Part shown: positions 42,872 through 53,479 of the stretch, one piece after another
Numbering within the stretch: the stretch's first letter is position 1
Layout: each line of letters opens with the position of its first letter
Assembly: GCA_977006965.1 (NCBI GenBank)
Contig: OZ345385.1
Coordinates: forward strand, 744,001-808,000
Length of the DNA: 64,000 nt
Direction: 5' to 3'
From: Phymatolithon calcareum
Taxonomy: Eukaryota; Rhodophyta; Florideophyceae; Hapalidiales
Notes under the pieces: generated by a model
Told to the model about the DNA's origin: nothing
The model's input: only the letters and a program-made list of their open reading frames with translations
Databases searched by the model: none
Made by a program: the position numbers and the translations under genes

Positions 42872-43564
42872 ATGCTATTGAGGTCAGACCATAGACTCCA
42901 ATCTATGGGAAGAAAGGGCGCGGACTCCGCGCAAGACGCTCCAGATCCCGGCGATCCTTCATGTCAGGATATTTCAAGCACCGCAAGCCCCAGCAGGAGG
43001 CAGGAGATCCGACAGAAGTCGTCCGCCGTCGAGAGAAAAGCCGCGCGCGAAAATGCGAAGCAAGAAAATGAGCGCGCTCAAGCGACGCCGAAGGAGCATC
43101 ACATTAAAGATTTAACGGAAAAAATGAATCAGGAAAAAACCTGCTCCGGCGCGAACAAAGACTTGGAAGAACTGAGCGTTGAAAAGGACCATAGCGAGAT
43201 CTGCACGTGTTCTATCTGCCTGGACGACACCATAATCTCCCTGGTAGCTCTGCGATGACACCTATGTGCAGGAGCCCTTCATCACTTCTGTCGCAATCCC
43301 GACGAAAAGGACCCAACATTGCACGCATGCACCAACTGCATTGTGGCTCGACAAGGCATGAGGGGATTCTATAAGAAGACCCTTGGGATTGCCCTTCGCT
43401 GTGTCGAAGATCTGGCAGGAGAGCTGAGCAAAGCGTTCGTCGAGATTGCCCAGCTCCGGAAAAATGCGAAGATCTGGAGGCAAAGAAAAATGCTATGGAA
43501 ACCAAACTTACATCCGCAACCGCGGCAGAGCAGGAAACTACCAGCCTCAAAACATTCTGAATGA
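42872..43564 (+). pseudogene. LINE ORF1-type protein with PHD/RING-like finger
   Basis: One frame interrupted by a TGA at 43,256. A charged region (QENERAQATPKEHHIKDLTE) precedes CTCSICLDD; after the stop come LCAGALHHFC and HACTNC, then a helical segment (LAGELSKAFVEIAQLRK). The spacing C-x2-C ... C-x4-HH-x2-C ... C-x2-C fits a PHD- or RING-like zinc finger. PHD-type ORF1 proteins are known from some LINE clades. Whether this frame belongs to the same element as ORF1 at 44.1 kb, or to an adjoining one, is uncertain. Confidence 0.5.
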
Positions 43565-43701
43565 TAAGAAGGCCCCTGAAGTGATCCAGACCCGATCGGT
43601 CCGGATAGCGAACTAGGCGGAAAAAAGAAAGAAGGCAAGAGAAACGACCGCAGAAAGCGGAGCAGCTATCAGCGGATCGGAAAGCGCGCCGATCGGCGTG
43701 C

Positions 43702-44127
43702 TTGGATCTCCAAATGGAGACCAATAGCGTAGGGAACGACGAAGGGGGAACTAATCTGGGCGGAAATCGCCAGAATACCATTCGCGACAAAACTGCCCTA
43801 ATCCCGAAAAATCAAGCGAAATCGCTAATTTTGACCCGAAGTATGAAACAAATGACCAGCATCGGTATTGCGGGACCGAAGGCCCAGCCCACAGCCGCGA
43901 CTCGTGCGCGCCGCGCCCGTCTGACGGCCTCAAAAAATCCACATCCTCCGACGCCCAAAGGCAATGACAAAGATATCAACACCGTCATGGACACCGTAAC
44001 GAAAAATACCCTAGACAAAAAACCGTCGAAGGACACCAACCCGCGCCCCCCGCACGAAGAACACGAAAGAGAGCAAAAGGAAGACGATACGAAATCCCTA
44101 CCGAAAAGAAGAGGAAGAAACCAGTGA
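43702..44127 (+). other. Disordered ORF between ORF1 segments
   Basis: 141 codons of low-complexity, Lys/Asp/Pro-rich sequence (PRPPHEEHEREQKEDDTKSL). It has no structured motif. It may be the variable N-terminal or linker region of ORF1, one frame out from the next segment, whose open frame overlaps its TGA. Confidence 0.35.
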
Positions 44128-45830
44128 AATGTATACTGCCAACAGAAGGCAAAGAAACCTCCACGAAGCCCTCGCACCGCCACACAATCACCCCGACAAT
44201 TCCGCTGACGATCTCAATAGGAAACCGAAGCAAAGAGCACACGTCCGAATGGAAATCTAGATTCGTAGCGGTGCGACAGGCAGTCAGATGTCCCGAATGC
44301 AAAACTCCTGATTCTCTTACACTTCAAGGCTCGAGCAGGTGCGGTGCCGTCCGAGCGAAATGCCGCGACTGCAGCGAATTCTGCGGTGGAAGGGTAATGA
44401 GGCTGACAATCGAGCTGGCAGAAGTAGGTAGCACCGAAGGACAAGAGGCGCGGCCGAAAAGCCGCCTAGCACGAAACGAGGACAAGGAGAAGATCGAGGC
44501 ACTTACATTGGCAGTGGTGGAATTGACCAACACTGTCTCCGTCCTACAGGCAGAATTGTGGACCCTAGCCCGGAAGGGCGAGTCGGAGGGAAACGGAACC
44601 CTCGGACGAGTCGATTCTGAAGACGAACCCTGACAGATAGCGGCCCTCGACGTCAATGAGCATAGCTCCAACGGAAAACACCGAGTATCGCAACGGAAAC
44701 CACGAGGACATTCGCCGACGGAGATAACTTCAGCCCCACCGGTGACGGACAAGACCACGAAGGGCTCTACTACCGAGCCAAGTGAGACACTGGATCCCCA
44801 AAAGTCAACAGTATGGAGCGACCGGCACCCCAAGACCGCCTCAGGCGACATCGCTGATGTAGCAATTCTGAAAAATAGACCTGAAGTTCCTCGAACTTAC
44901 GTCGAGATTGCCGCCGCGTACACTCCGAATTACAGAATGTTCCCCGTGAGGGAACAAGGAAAAATCGCCGATCTTCGAACCGTAATCAAGAAAACCATGG
45001 CCCCGAAACATAGCCCGCCCCAAGTCGTTCCTCTGTATTTCCGTGGATTTCTACGCAACGATGAACATCCAAACCAGCTGAAAGAACTTTACGATGAACT
45101 GGTGAAAGTTCTACCCAGACAGGCCGTCCTCGGACTGTCATTCGTCGGTGGAGCAGTCCTAGAAGTCCTCACAGACAAGCCTCTGATTGCGCGGACGGTG
45201 GCCACACTACGAGCCGCACACCTGAGATATGACCCTAAGTACAGCATCTGGAGTGCTAACGTGGCGAGACGCCAAGACATGTCAAAAAGAGAGCACACAG
45301 ATCGGAACTTTCGTGCCATCCGATCAAGAATGCGGAAGTGCGCAGCCGGTACCGCCGATTTCCACACCAGGATATGGTATCGAGAAAACGCCAATCTTGC
45401 AGACGAGGCCATAAAAATGGCGGTGGAAGAGCCAGAAGACACCGCAAAACAGATTGAACTGGAAGACATGTTGGTCACAGACCGTAAAGAACGAAGCGAA
45501 GCACGAGCTGCGGCGACTGGAGCACCAGAATCGGGACAAGAAAAATCCCGAAAATCGCGACACGCGAAGTACAACGGCGAAAACGGAGGAGATGCAGTCC
45601 ACAGTGAGAACTCTAGCGAAGACCAGTACGACCCAGTCAACACTGAAGCTCCAGAGGGACCCACTAACAAGAAGAGATCGCCCGCACACGGACACCAGCC
45701 CCAGCGACGTCACTCGGAGTCTAGACCGGATCTGTCATGCGGGCCACAAAGAAAAGTCATAGCCCCCAGCAACATCAAGCACAACCCGACGGCATCACAA
45801 AGCTCCCCGTCCTCATGCGTTACACAATGA
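44124..45830 (+). pseudogene. LINE ORF1 with CCCC finger, one in-frame stop
   Basis: A continuous frame with a single TGA at 44,631. It contains a four-Cys finger (CPECKTPDSLTL ... CRDC), a helical segment (LTLAVVELTNTVSVLQAEL), then the conserved C-terminal block (PLYFRGF; LGLSFVGGAVLEVLTDK; SIWSANVARRQDMSKREHTD) shared with ORF1 of the 32.8-kb element and with the broken ORF1 hosts of two insertions. The final TGA overlaps the ATG of ORF2 as ATGA (45,827-45,830), suggesting ORF2 is made by termination-reinitiation, as described for some other non-LTR elements. The in-frame stop makes this copy non-functional. Confidence 0.75.
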
Positions 45831-48830
45831 CCTTGAATCCTTCTATCAAGATCTGCACATTTAACGTTGGCGGCTCTCCGGAAATGCCGCGTATGGTCGA
45901 GGGGCTCTTCAAAAACAACGAAGTGGATATTCTCGGGCATACGGAGACATGGCAAAAGGAGGACCAATCGCTGAGGGTCCCCTACAATCAGGTATCCACG
46001 ACAAGGCCATACCCACTACGTGCTAAGCCTAGGGCTGGGGTCGCCCTCCTCACGCGCAAAGGATTCCCCTTCAAAATTAACATTAAATTTCGTCACGCGA
46101 CGAATCATGCCCAGCTACTGGTGACGATGGTGGCGGGAATAAACGTCGCCGTGGCGTACCTATCCCCGAATACCTCGAGACAAGAGACTATGGACTACCT
46201 GGACTTCGTCCAAACACACTGCAGAGGAAAGTCGGTGCTCATGGGCGACCTCAATGCCCGTCACCAACACTGGGACACGAAATCCAAGATGAGAGGGCGA
46301 CACCTAGTACAATGGGCTGCAAATTCGAATTGGCGCATTCACACAGCACCAGGTGCTACGTACAGATCAACGAGAGGAAACAGCAACATCGACTTGTTTG
46401 CCACCAAATCGCTGGACACGACACGGGTGAAATCCCGCAACGGGATTTGGGATGGAATACGCAATGGACACCTCCCTGTCGCTATGGACGTGGACCATAG
46501 GAAACCGGTCCCAGCTAATGTGGAATCGTTTATCTCAGCGACCGTGAGAAAGAGCGAGGAGAGAGCAGAAAGCGCGGCCAAAGCGATGGAAAAATGGGGG
46601 CCCAGCATGCTAGGGGAACTACGAGGCTGCCGTCACAAGAAGGGGTTGGACAAGTGGTACGAGAAATTCCAGCGGCTCGTAACCAAACCGTGGACAAACA
46701 AGCACCGCCGACCGCTACGCTTTAAACCATTCTGGACGCGGAATCTGGACCGAATGGCAAAAGAGAGAACCCGCCTGTACTGGAAAGCCAAGAAACAATG
46801 AGAACGGAGGACTGGAAAACATACAAGAAGTTCCGAAACGAAATGCGCGCCGCAATACGAAAGGCGAAACCGGGCCGTATACCAAATACATCGATGATGT
46901 TGAAGACCAGTCGCCCCGCAAAGTCATGGAGACGCTGAGCAAAATCTTAAGATGTAAGCGGAAACGAAGAGGGATTAATCGAGCGCTGGGGGCTCCCGTG
47001 CGCCCCCACATGTTCACAGCCCATATTGCCAACGTATGCAAAGCAGAGAAAGCCTGGAACCCTACCCTAAGTCATTTCACAGTGTCAAAGACAATTCGGG
47101 AAGGGATCAAAAGTGCAGTCCGGCGAGCACCACGAGGAAAAGCACTTGGGCCTGACAGGATCGGAGTTGAAATGCTCCAAGCAAATCCGGAAATGAGCGG
47201 GAACCTGATTGTGTCCCTATGGGAGATGTGCGGCAAGCTGAAATGCATTCTGACGGCTTGTTAAAGAGCGACGCTGATTCCGATTTACAAGAAAGGAGTG
47301 ACACACGAAGCTGGGAACTACAGACCGATATCGCTCCTAAGCCAAGTGCGGAAAATAATTGACGCCGCCATGGACTCGGCGATACGCAGCCGGTACAAGT
47401 TTCACCACTTCCAATTAGGATTCCAAAGAAATAAGGGGACAGAGCTCGCGATACTAAGGTCCACGAGCACAATGAAGAAGGGACACCGCTTTGTAGCCGT
47501 TCTAGATCTCTCGGCGGCTTACGATCGGGTTCCTAGGGACATACTCCAGAAGCGTGTGGACAAATGCCTACCCGCAGACTTAGCGGAGATGGTCAGATAC
47601 CTGCTCAAACCATCCTGGATTACAACGGCCGGAGACGAGGAAAAGAAGTGGCTCCTTATTGACCGCAAAGTCCCCCAAGGATCGCCCCTGAGCCCCTGCT
47701 TGTACAACTTGTTCATGGACACATTCGCGTTAGCAATGGAAAAAGCACCTCGACATATGTCGAAGCACCCCGCGATACTTTTCGCAGACGACGTGCAGCT
47801 CCAAGCCGCCAATTCCGATGGTATGCAGTGGCTTTTGGATACGGCGACGAGCTGGGCCACAGAAAATGGAATGACATGGAACACTAAGAAGGGAAAAAGC
47901 GAAGTGCTTATCTATCCTAGATTATTCAAACGCAAGTTCCGGCTCTCAGGCCAGGAGCTCCACGAAACCCGCCTACTGGAATACCTGGCAACCACGATCT
48001 ACAACACTGGAGTAACCCACCACGCAACACTAAAGCGCATCAACGCGGCGAAGGGAATCATCATGGGACTAAAAGACCTGGGAGTCCAAGCGCAAGGACT
48101 AGCTACTACCAAGAACATAGCAAGGTACAAGGCTCCTGTGCAATGCAGATGGGAGTACGCGATACACCTCACACTATAGACAAACTCAGTTGAAGCGCAG
48201 ATTAACCAAGCGGAGGGTCTGTTCTACTTTGTTGCCTTCGGTAACTACGCGAAACGATTGCACGCCCGAATGCGAGCCCTCTGCAGAATTACTCCACAAA
48301 AGATAAGAAGAGCGCCACTCGGAGAGCACTTCGCACAGAGGCTTATACGAGGGAAGGACGAAATCGAGAAGGAAGCAAATTACGCAGGAAAAGAAGGAGA
48401 CATACGGCAAGCAGAGAAAGATATCCGCTATCTGCAGGAACATGAGCTCCTAAGAGACAGTACCGAGCGAGCCGTACGAGGGCTGGTGACCCACAAACAC
48501 GAGAGCCACCGCCGACGACAGGAATGGATTAAAAACGAAGAAGAAAAAGAGAGAAAAATTGCCGTCGATACTAAGGAGAAAGTAAGCCCTGTACTCCAAA
48601 TTCGATCCAGGAAACACCGACTCCTAGCAGTCAAGTGGTTCTTTGGCCGCTTCCCACCACGAAGAGAAGAGTCGTACATTGAATTCAGCGAGGTCGCGGA
48701 AGAGAATCTGAAAACTCTACAACGAAATTTAACATGTCCAAGAGCAGAAGAATCTTGGGAAAAAGGGACGAAAACGGCGATTAACAAACTTTTAGCATTG
48801 GAAATCCATATGTTAGAAATGATAGTGTAA
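45827..48830 (+). pseudogene. LINE ORF2, near full length but broken
   Basis: 45,827-46,801 encodes the endonuclease (KICTFNVGGSPEMPR, LGHTETW, MGDLNARHQHWD, NSNIDLF ... NGHLPVAMDVD). After a TGA at 46,799 the frame shifts: 46,926-47,264 holds the RT N-terminal region, 47,298-48,179 the RT (NYRPISLLSQVRKIID, motif A LDLSAAYDRVPRD, motif B KVPQGSPLSPCLYN, motif C FADDVQL) and 48,258-48,830 the C-terminal domain (LLAVKWFFGRFPP). Breaks: TGA 46,799, TAA 47,262, TAG 48,177 and indels between. The 3' UTR ends near 48,920 (GAGGGCTTCTAAAATAAAAA). The whole element, with ORF1, spans about 6 kb; no TSD was found. Confidence 0.9.
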
Positions 48831-48925
48831 TGTGATCTGATTGGGAAATGAGATGGCAGTATGAACGGGAAGCTGCTCTGGTGTTGGTGAATACCGGCGT
48901 TGAGGGCTTCTAAAATAAAAACCTA

Positions 48926-49363
48926 CAATTTCCCCCACCAGCCTCAAAACGCAAGTCAAGCTCCTCACTGCGAAAATCGAGAACCTCGAGAATCACAATG
49001 GCGAAGCAGGCCAACAAGGCCAGAAAAAAACCAGGCACCCCATCGGATATGCGGAAGTTACAGCAGCCCAAACCTGGGCAAGATCCCCACCTGCGATAAA
49101 ACAGGGCATTTCGGCCATTCAAGCAATCCTCAAGCCTGCTGAAAGTACGCAGCGTCGTACGCCGGTAACTGAGACAGAAACTGGCTTTGATCGATATTTA
49201 CAAGCCCCGCTACATCGAAATGAGCGCCGCGTGAACCAAAACTTGCAACGGAGTCACCCCAAGCCGACCGCACTTCATTTTGGCAACTTCGCCGGAGGAC
49301 CTATCGGAGATTTACGTCGACGCTTGAACGAAGCCTTAGGACGCGGAGAATTGGCTTCATTGG
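48926..49363 (+). mobile_element. LINE ORF1 fragment, 5' part of split target
   Basis: Reads as an ORF1 piece: a helical segment (LLTAKIENLENHNGEAGQQ), a YAEVTAA segment like YVEIAAA in the previous element, and LHFGNFAGGPIGDLRRRLNE, parallel to PLYFRGF ... LKELYDELVK. It is cut at ELASLG by the next LINE and resumes after it at 51,340. Its 5' boundary is not defined. Confidence 0.6.
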
Positions 49364-51324
49364 ATCCAGGAAACTACAGGCCAATATCCCTCTTGAGTCA
49401 GACAAGGAAAGCTGTAGAATCAGCTCTCAATACCCTACTTAGAAGACAATACTCAAACCATGAGTATCAACTCGGATTCCAGAAAGGCAAGAGTACGGAA
49501 ACAGCCATACTTCGAGCAACGGAGCTTCAGCGGAAAGGGCATACGTGCATCGCAGTCCTCGACCTCAAAGCCGCATATGACACTGTACCTAGAAAACTGC
49601 TCCAGGAACGGATGAGACTGGTCTTACCTAAGGCCATCAGCGACATGTGTGAAGCATTCCTATTGCCCTCCTGGATCCTCACGTCGGGAGACAGCAACAA
49701 GAACTGGTTCATAGTGGACAGAGGCGTCCCCAAAGTGTCACCGCTCAGCCCAAGTCTGTATAACATATTTATGGATGAGTTCGCGGAGCGCATAAGCGAT
49801 GTTCCGAGCGAGGTAGCAGAAGTATCTGCAGTTCTATTTGCAGATGATGTGATCCTCCTGGCGAAAACCCCGCACGCGCTGCAGCACCTGCTCGATATTT
49901 AAACAAAATGGGCCGAAGAGAGAGGAATGACGTGGAACACCAAAAAAGGTAAGAGCGAGGTGCTGGAGTCAATCGAGACAAAGAACCACACATTCCGTCT
50001 AGCGCACCAGACCCTTTCGCAGGTACCTGAAGTTTCATACCTCGGGATATCTCTAGGACCAATCGGAATTACGGTCACAAGCACAATCAGGCGTATAAAA
50101 AACGCCAAAGCAGCGGTACGCCAACTGAAACCACTTGGGGTATTCATTCGGGGTATAAATATCCTGAATTCCACCTGTGGTATAGTGGTAAAACTGCCTC
50201 CGCGCACCTGTGCGAATATCTCGGTATGATACAGGAAGGAATGTTGAGGTCGCCGGTTCCAGTTCTGTCATAGGCAAGAATAGAATTACGTTCCGCGAAG
50301 GGCACACGGATGTCGCCGTGTAGTGGTGTGCCGCAGTACTCATGGGAAGCAGTTACGCAAGTACCCAGAATGGATCCAGCCCAGGAACATCTTAGAGGCC
50401 CCCTAGATGTTGAGTAACTTACACATTGTGTAGCTCAAATATCCTGCAATAAACAAACAAACAGTCAAATTTCCTGAAAGCCATACGTATCTACAAGTCG
50501 TTGATCTAACCAAGGTGGGAATACGCTATCCATCTCACACCGTGGACTTCAGAAGTGCAAGAAGCTATCAAAGAAGTAGAGAGAACCTTCTTCTTCCAAG
50601 TATTCGGTGGTACGGCAAGTGGAAGGATCGAGCGGCTCCGGCTTATGTGCAGGATCCAACCACCAGAAAACAGAAGAGAAATATTAGCGCTGAGGATGCT
50701 GCTACGAGGAAAAGCAAGGAAGTCGACTATCCTATCAAAGCCAAGGGAAGAGCGAAACTTTAAAGAACTACAGTGGGCAAGTCGCGATATTGCCGCGATG
50801 CTGCAACAAGAACAGTTCGCGGCCCCCTTCAAACATATGCAGGAAGGGAAATCTCCAGGCCAACTCCGACGAATAATGTTCGCAAAAGAATGCACGAGGC
50901 TCGAAGCAAGAAGAAAGAGGAAAATACCGTACGACAAACCGGATGAGATCCCGGCCATCCTCAGGTTTACCAAGGTGAGATATCGACAGCTGGCCATAAA
51001 ATACGCAAGCGGAAGGTTCCCTCAAGTGAGCACGACGCTAATGTCGAATACATTCGGAACGGCAGCAGAGCGCCACCTGGAGACCATACGTATGAACCTA
51101 ACAAAGTATGAACTGGACTCCGGAGAAATGATAAGAACGGAAAAGGCATTAGACTCCATTCTACTCTACAGCGTCACCATAATTGACAATATGGAAAACG
51201 ACGAGTCCCTGTATTAGGGACCAGGCGATATGCTAGAATGAACAAGTTACGAAAAGCTGCTCCCGTACAGTCTTAGGAGTGTTAATGAGGGCTTTCAAAT
51301 AAACAACTAAACAGTTGCAAAAAA
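49364..51324 (+). mobile_element. 5'-truncated LINE, SINE-interrupted, with TSD
   Basis: AATTGGCTTCATTGG flanks it at 49,349-49,363 and 51,325-51,339 (perfect 15 bp). It starts at RT region PGNYRPISLLSQTRK and carries motif A LDLKAAYDTVPRK, a damaged motif B (GVPKVSPLSP instead of PQG), motif C FADDVIL, a TAA near 49,900, the thumb and the C-terminal domain (YASGRFPQ, ending ENDESLY at 51,217), then a short 3' UTR and poly-A. A 298-bp SINE splits it at 50,169. Its 3' 277 bases are nearly identical to the insertion at 3984-4260, so the two share a recent source family. Confidence 0.92.
50169..50466 (+). mobile_element. tRNA-derived SINE
   Basis: The 5' part resembles a tRNA gene: TGGTATAGTGGTAAAACTGCC carries an A box (50,178-50,188) and GGTTCCAGTTC is a B box (50,255-50,265), giving an internal RNA polymerase III promoter. 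The 67-base spacing is long, as in tRNAs with a long variable arm or in drifted SINEs. An unrelated body follows, then CAATAAACAAACAAACA, a pol III-style A-rich tail. AAATATCCTGAA (50,157-50,168) and AAATTTCCTGAA (50,467-50,478) form a 12-bp TSD with one mismatch. It sits within ORF2 of a LINE, so it is younger than that insertion. The A-box half is closest in style to tRNA-Gly or -Asp genes, but the parent tRNA is not settled. Confidence 0.8.
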
Positions 51325-51339
51325 AATTGGCTTCATTGG

Positions 51340-51640
51340 GACCTCTTTGCTGGTTGTTACCAGAGAAGGGAGCGAGGAAACTATCATAGAGTTCCTTACA
51401 AGCAAAAAGTTCATATATCACGAGAACTTGACCAAGGAGCCGGAACTAAATGAAATGAACAAGAATCAGCTTGCGAAATGGATCCGCAGTCTTGAAGGAT
51501 GCGGCAAGAGAATGGAGAGCCTACTTGACATCACAAGGCACCCGGGCGCACGTACGATGGTGCTTGCTTCATGTCGGAAGGAGCCCGACACGCACTGGAT
51601 AATATATCAGAGCTAAAGCCGTAGACCAAGCGAACAAGGT
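51340..51640 (+). mobile_element. LINE ORF1 fragment, 3' part of split target
   Basis: Continues the ORF1 interrupted at 49,363: GTSLLVVTREGSEETIIEFL parallels VGGAVLEVLTDKPLIARTVA, followed by KNQLAKWIRSLEGCGKRMES in the place of the helical C-terminus, ending in a TAA near 51,615. The region to 51,799 is a 3' UTR ending TTGGGACACATGGTACCTTC. Confidence 0.55.
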
Positions 51641-51785
51641 AGGTGAACATCAAACCGCATCAGAAATCAAAAATAGTGGCTCTCGCGCTCCTAATATCAG
51701 TCTACAAGTCTGACTAGCCACTTTAAAATACTCGATGATATAGTAGATAAGTTAGAAAGGTGCCGACTTTCTCCAAGTTGGGACA

Positions 51786-52071
51786 CATGGTACCTTCTCG
51801 AAGTGTTATATTTTATTGTAAAGGTGGCTAGCTACCCAACTGGAGGTTAAATGGCACCTTGATTCTGCTCCCGCGTATCCTTAATCTAGAAGGATTACGT
51901 CGTCCCTAAACATGATTAAATTCATGGTACCTTCTCGAAGTGTTATCTTTTATTGTAAAGGTGGCTAGCTACTCAACTGGAGGTTAAATGGCACCTTGAT
52001 TCTGCTCCGTTCACTGAATGCCAGTGCTTAACCTTAATCTGTATGATTCAGAATTATCATGGTACCTTTTC
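51786..52071 (-). mobile_element. Two tandem family-B 3' ends at one site
   Basis: CATGGTACCTTCTC occurs at 51,786 and 51,923, and CATGGTACCTTTTC at 52,058. Between them are two similar blocks of 123 and 121 bp, each starting GAAGTGTTAT-TTTTATTGTA and containing GCTAGCTAC-CAACTGGAGG, the family-B 3' end in minus orientation. Either two truncated copies entered the same 14-mer in succession, or one copy was duplicated in tandem and diverged. The last 14-mer runs on into CAATAAACCC, the original 3' end that was hit. Confidence 0.7.
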
Positions 52072-52077
52072 AATAAA

Positions 52078-52322
52078 CCCACTTAATTACGAACCCAATC
52101 TGGTCGAAAGAATCAAAAAGTCCAAGAACATCCTCGGAACGTTGGGACGGCTTGGAGCATTCACAAATGGTGTGCATCCGGCGAGGGAATGTCTTGTACA
52201 GTCTCGATGGGAGTACGCCATGCACTTAACACTTTGGACGCCCAAAGTGGAGCATGAGATCAAGAATATTGAGGCAGTCTTTTTCGGTGAGATGTTTGGA
52301 AAAGCCGGGAAGAAGAAGAACA
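52078..52322 (+). mobile_element. LINE ORF2 thumb fragment
   Basis: Encodes RIKKSKNILGTLGRLGAF and SRWEYAMHLTLWTPKVEHEI followed by VFFGEMFGK, aligning with the RT thumb of family A. The open frame continues past 52,322 only by running into an unrelated, inverted 3' end, so the 159-codon frame here is chimeric. Confidence 0.75.
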
Positions 52323-52327
52323 ACAAC

Positions 52328-53452
52328 GCATCTGCAGACGCTCGGGCCAGCTTTGCTCGGGCCGCGGACTATCTTTTGCATGGGGTGCAACACTATCTCA
52401 TAGAATACCAAAACCTACCTCTGGCCCCGGGGCCTCGAGAGGGAAAAATATTCAACTGTCCTGTGCCGCTCGCTGTCTTGACTCGAAATTATCAGCTCTC
52501 GGAAGCGGCCTTGGCAGTCTGAAACATGTCTAGCACTTCGACCAGTGCTTTCTTAGTGACTGCATTGTCTTCGGGGGATAACTCATCTTTTGATAGACCG
52601 GTAGATAAATCTTCGATTGCATCTTTGCCTGTCTGGCCCGTGAGTTCGATGAGCTCCGTGGTGCTCATAGGCGGGGAAAAGCAGGGAAGCGGAGTACGGA
52701 AAGGGGCAAGGCAATGTGTCTCACTATACTTTGAAAAGACAGAAGGGACGTCCTAGCGCTGCTATTCGTGAGAACACTAATAATGCTCGCGGAGCAGCTC
52801 GCGGCAAGACCGGGACGAGACTCCGAGGAGCTCCAGCACGCAGAATTGGATATAATTCATGCCAAAGTGAGCCACAACCTATGCATTGCGGCCAGCGATT
52901 CAGTGGCCAGAGCGCACAAGAAGCAGTACTAATGGCACAAGATTTTAGAAGCAGCAGCGAAAGCTGAAAAAGGCAAAAACGCCCCATCCCGCACGCGAAG
53001 ATAACATTGCCGCCGCATTAGTCCTTCAAGTCTAGAACGTACAGGACTCTGGCCGTAAAATTTGTCATTCGGAAAGTTCTCGCCTATGAACACCACGGAG
53101 CGCATTGAACTTACGGTACAGGCAGGCAAAGACGCTATCGAAGATTTATCTACCGGTCTATCAAAAGATGAGTTATCCCCCGAAGACAATGCAGTCACTA
53201 AGAAAGCACCGGACGAAGTGCTAGACATGTTTCAGACTGCCAAGGCCGCTTCCGAGAGCTGATAATTTCGAGTCAAGACAGCGAGCGGCACAGGACAGTG
53301 AAATATTTTTCCCTCTCGAGGCCCCGGGGCCAGAGGTAGGTTTTGGCATTTCACCAGATAGTGTTTCACCCCATGAAGGGCGTAGGTAACGAAAAAAAGA
53401 CAGTCTACGGCTCGGCGGCTCCCGAAAAGGTGCTCCGAGCGTCTGCAGATGT
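52328..53452. repeat. Large inverted repeat of LINE 3' ends
   Basis: The arms are about 350 bp each (52,328-52,680 and 53,081-53,452) around a 400-bp centre. The right arm, plus strand, encodes the C-terminal domain (FGKFSPMNTTERIELTVQAG, KDAIEDLSTGLSKDELS, stop at 53,260) and a 3' UTR; the left arm is the same on the minus strand. Both arms contain CTCGAGGCCCCGGGGCCAGA-type blocks and CGAGCGTCTGCAGATG. Two copies of one LINE inserted head to head, or an inverted duplication, would explain it. The centre shows no recognised gene. Confidence 0.8.
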
Positions 53453-53479
53453 GTTCGTAACGTTTAATTAAAAAATGCT

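Noticed and set aside
52043-52522. A 159-codon frame that looks like a novel protein
   Set aside because: It is a chimera of a LINE thumb fragment and the antisense of another LINE's 3' UTR, so the fusion is accidental.
52929-53228. Minus-strand 99-codon frame near-identical to plus-strand 52,526-52,756
   Set aside because: Both are antisense shadows of the LINE C-terminal domain, explained by the inverted repeat.
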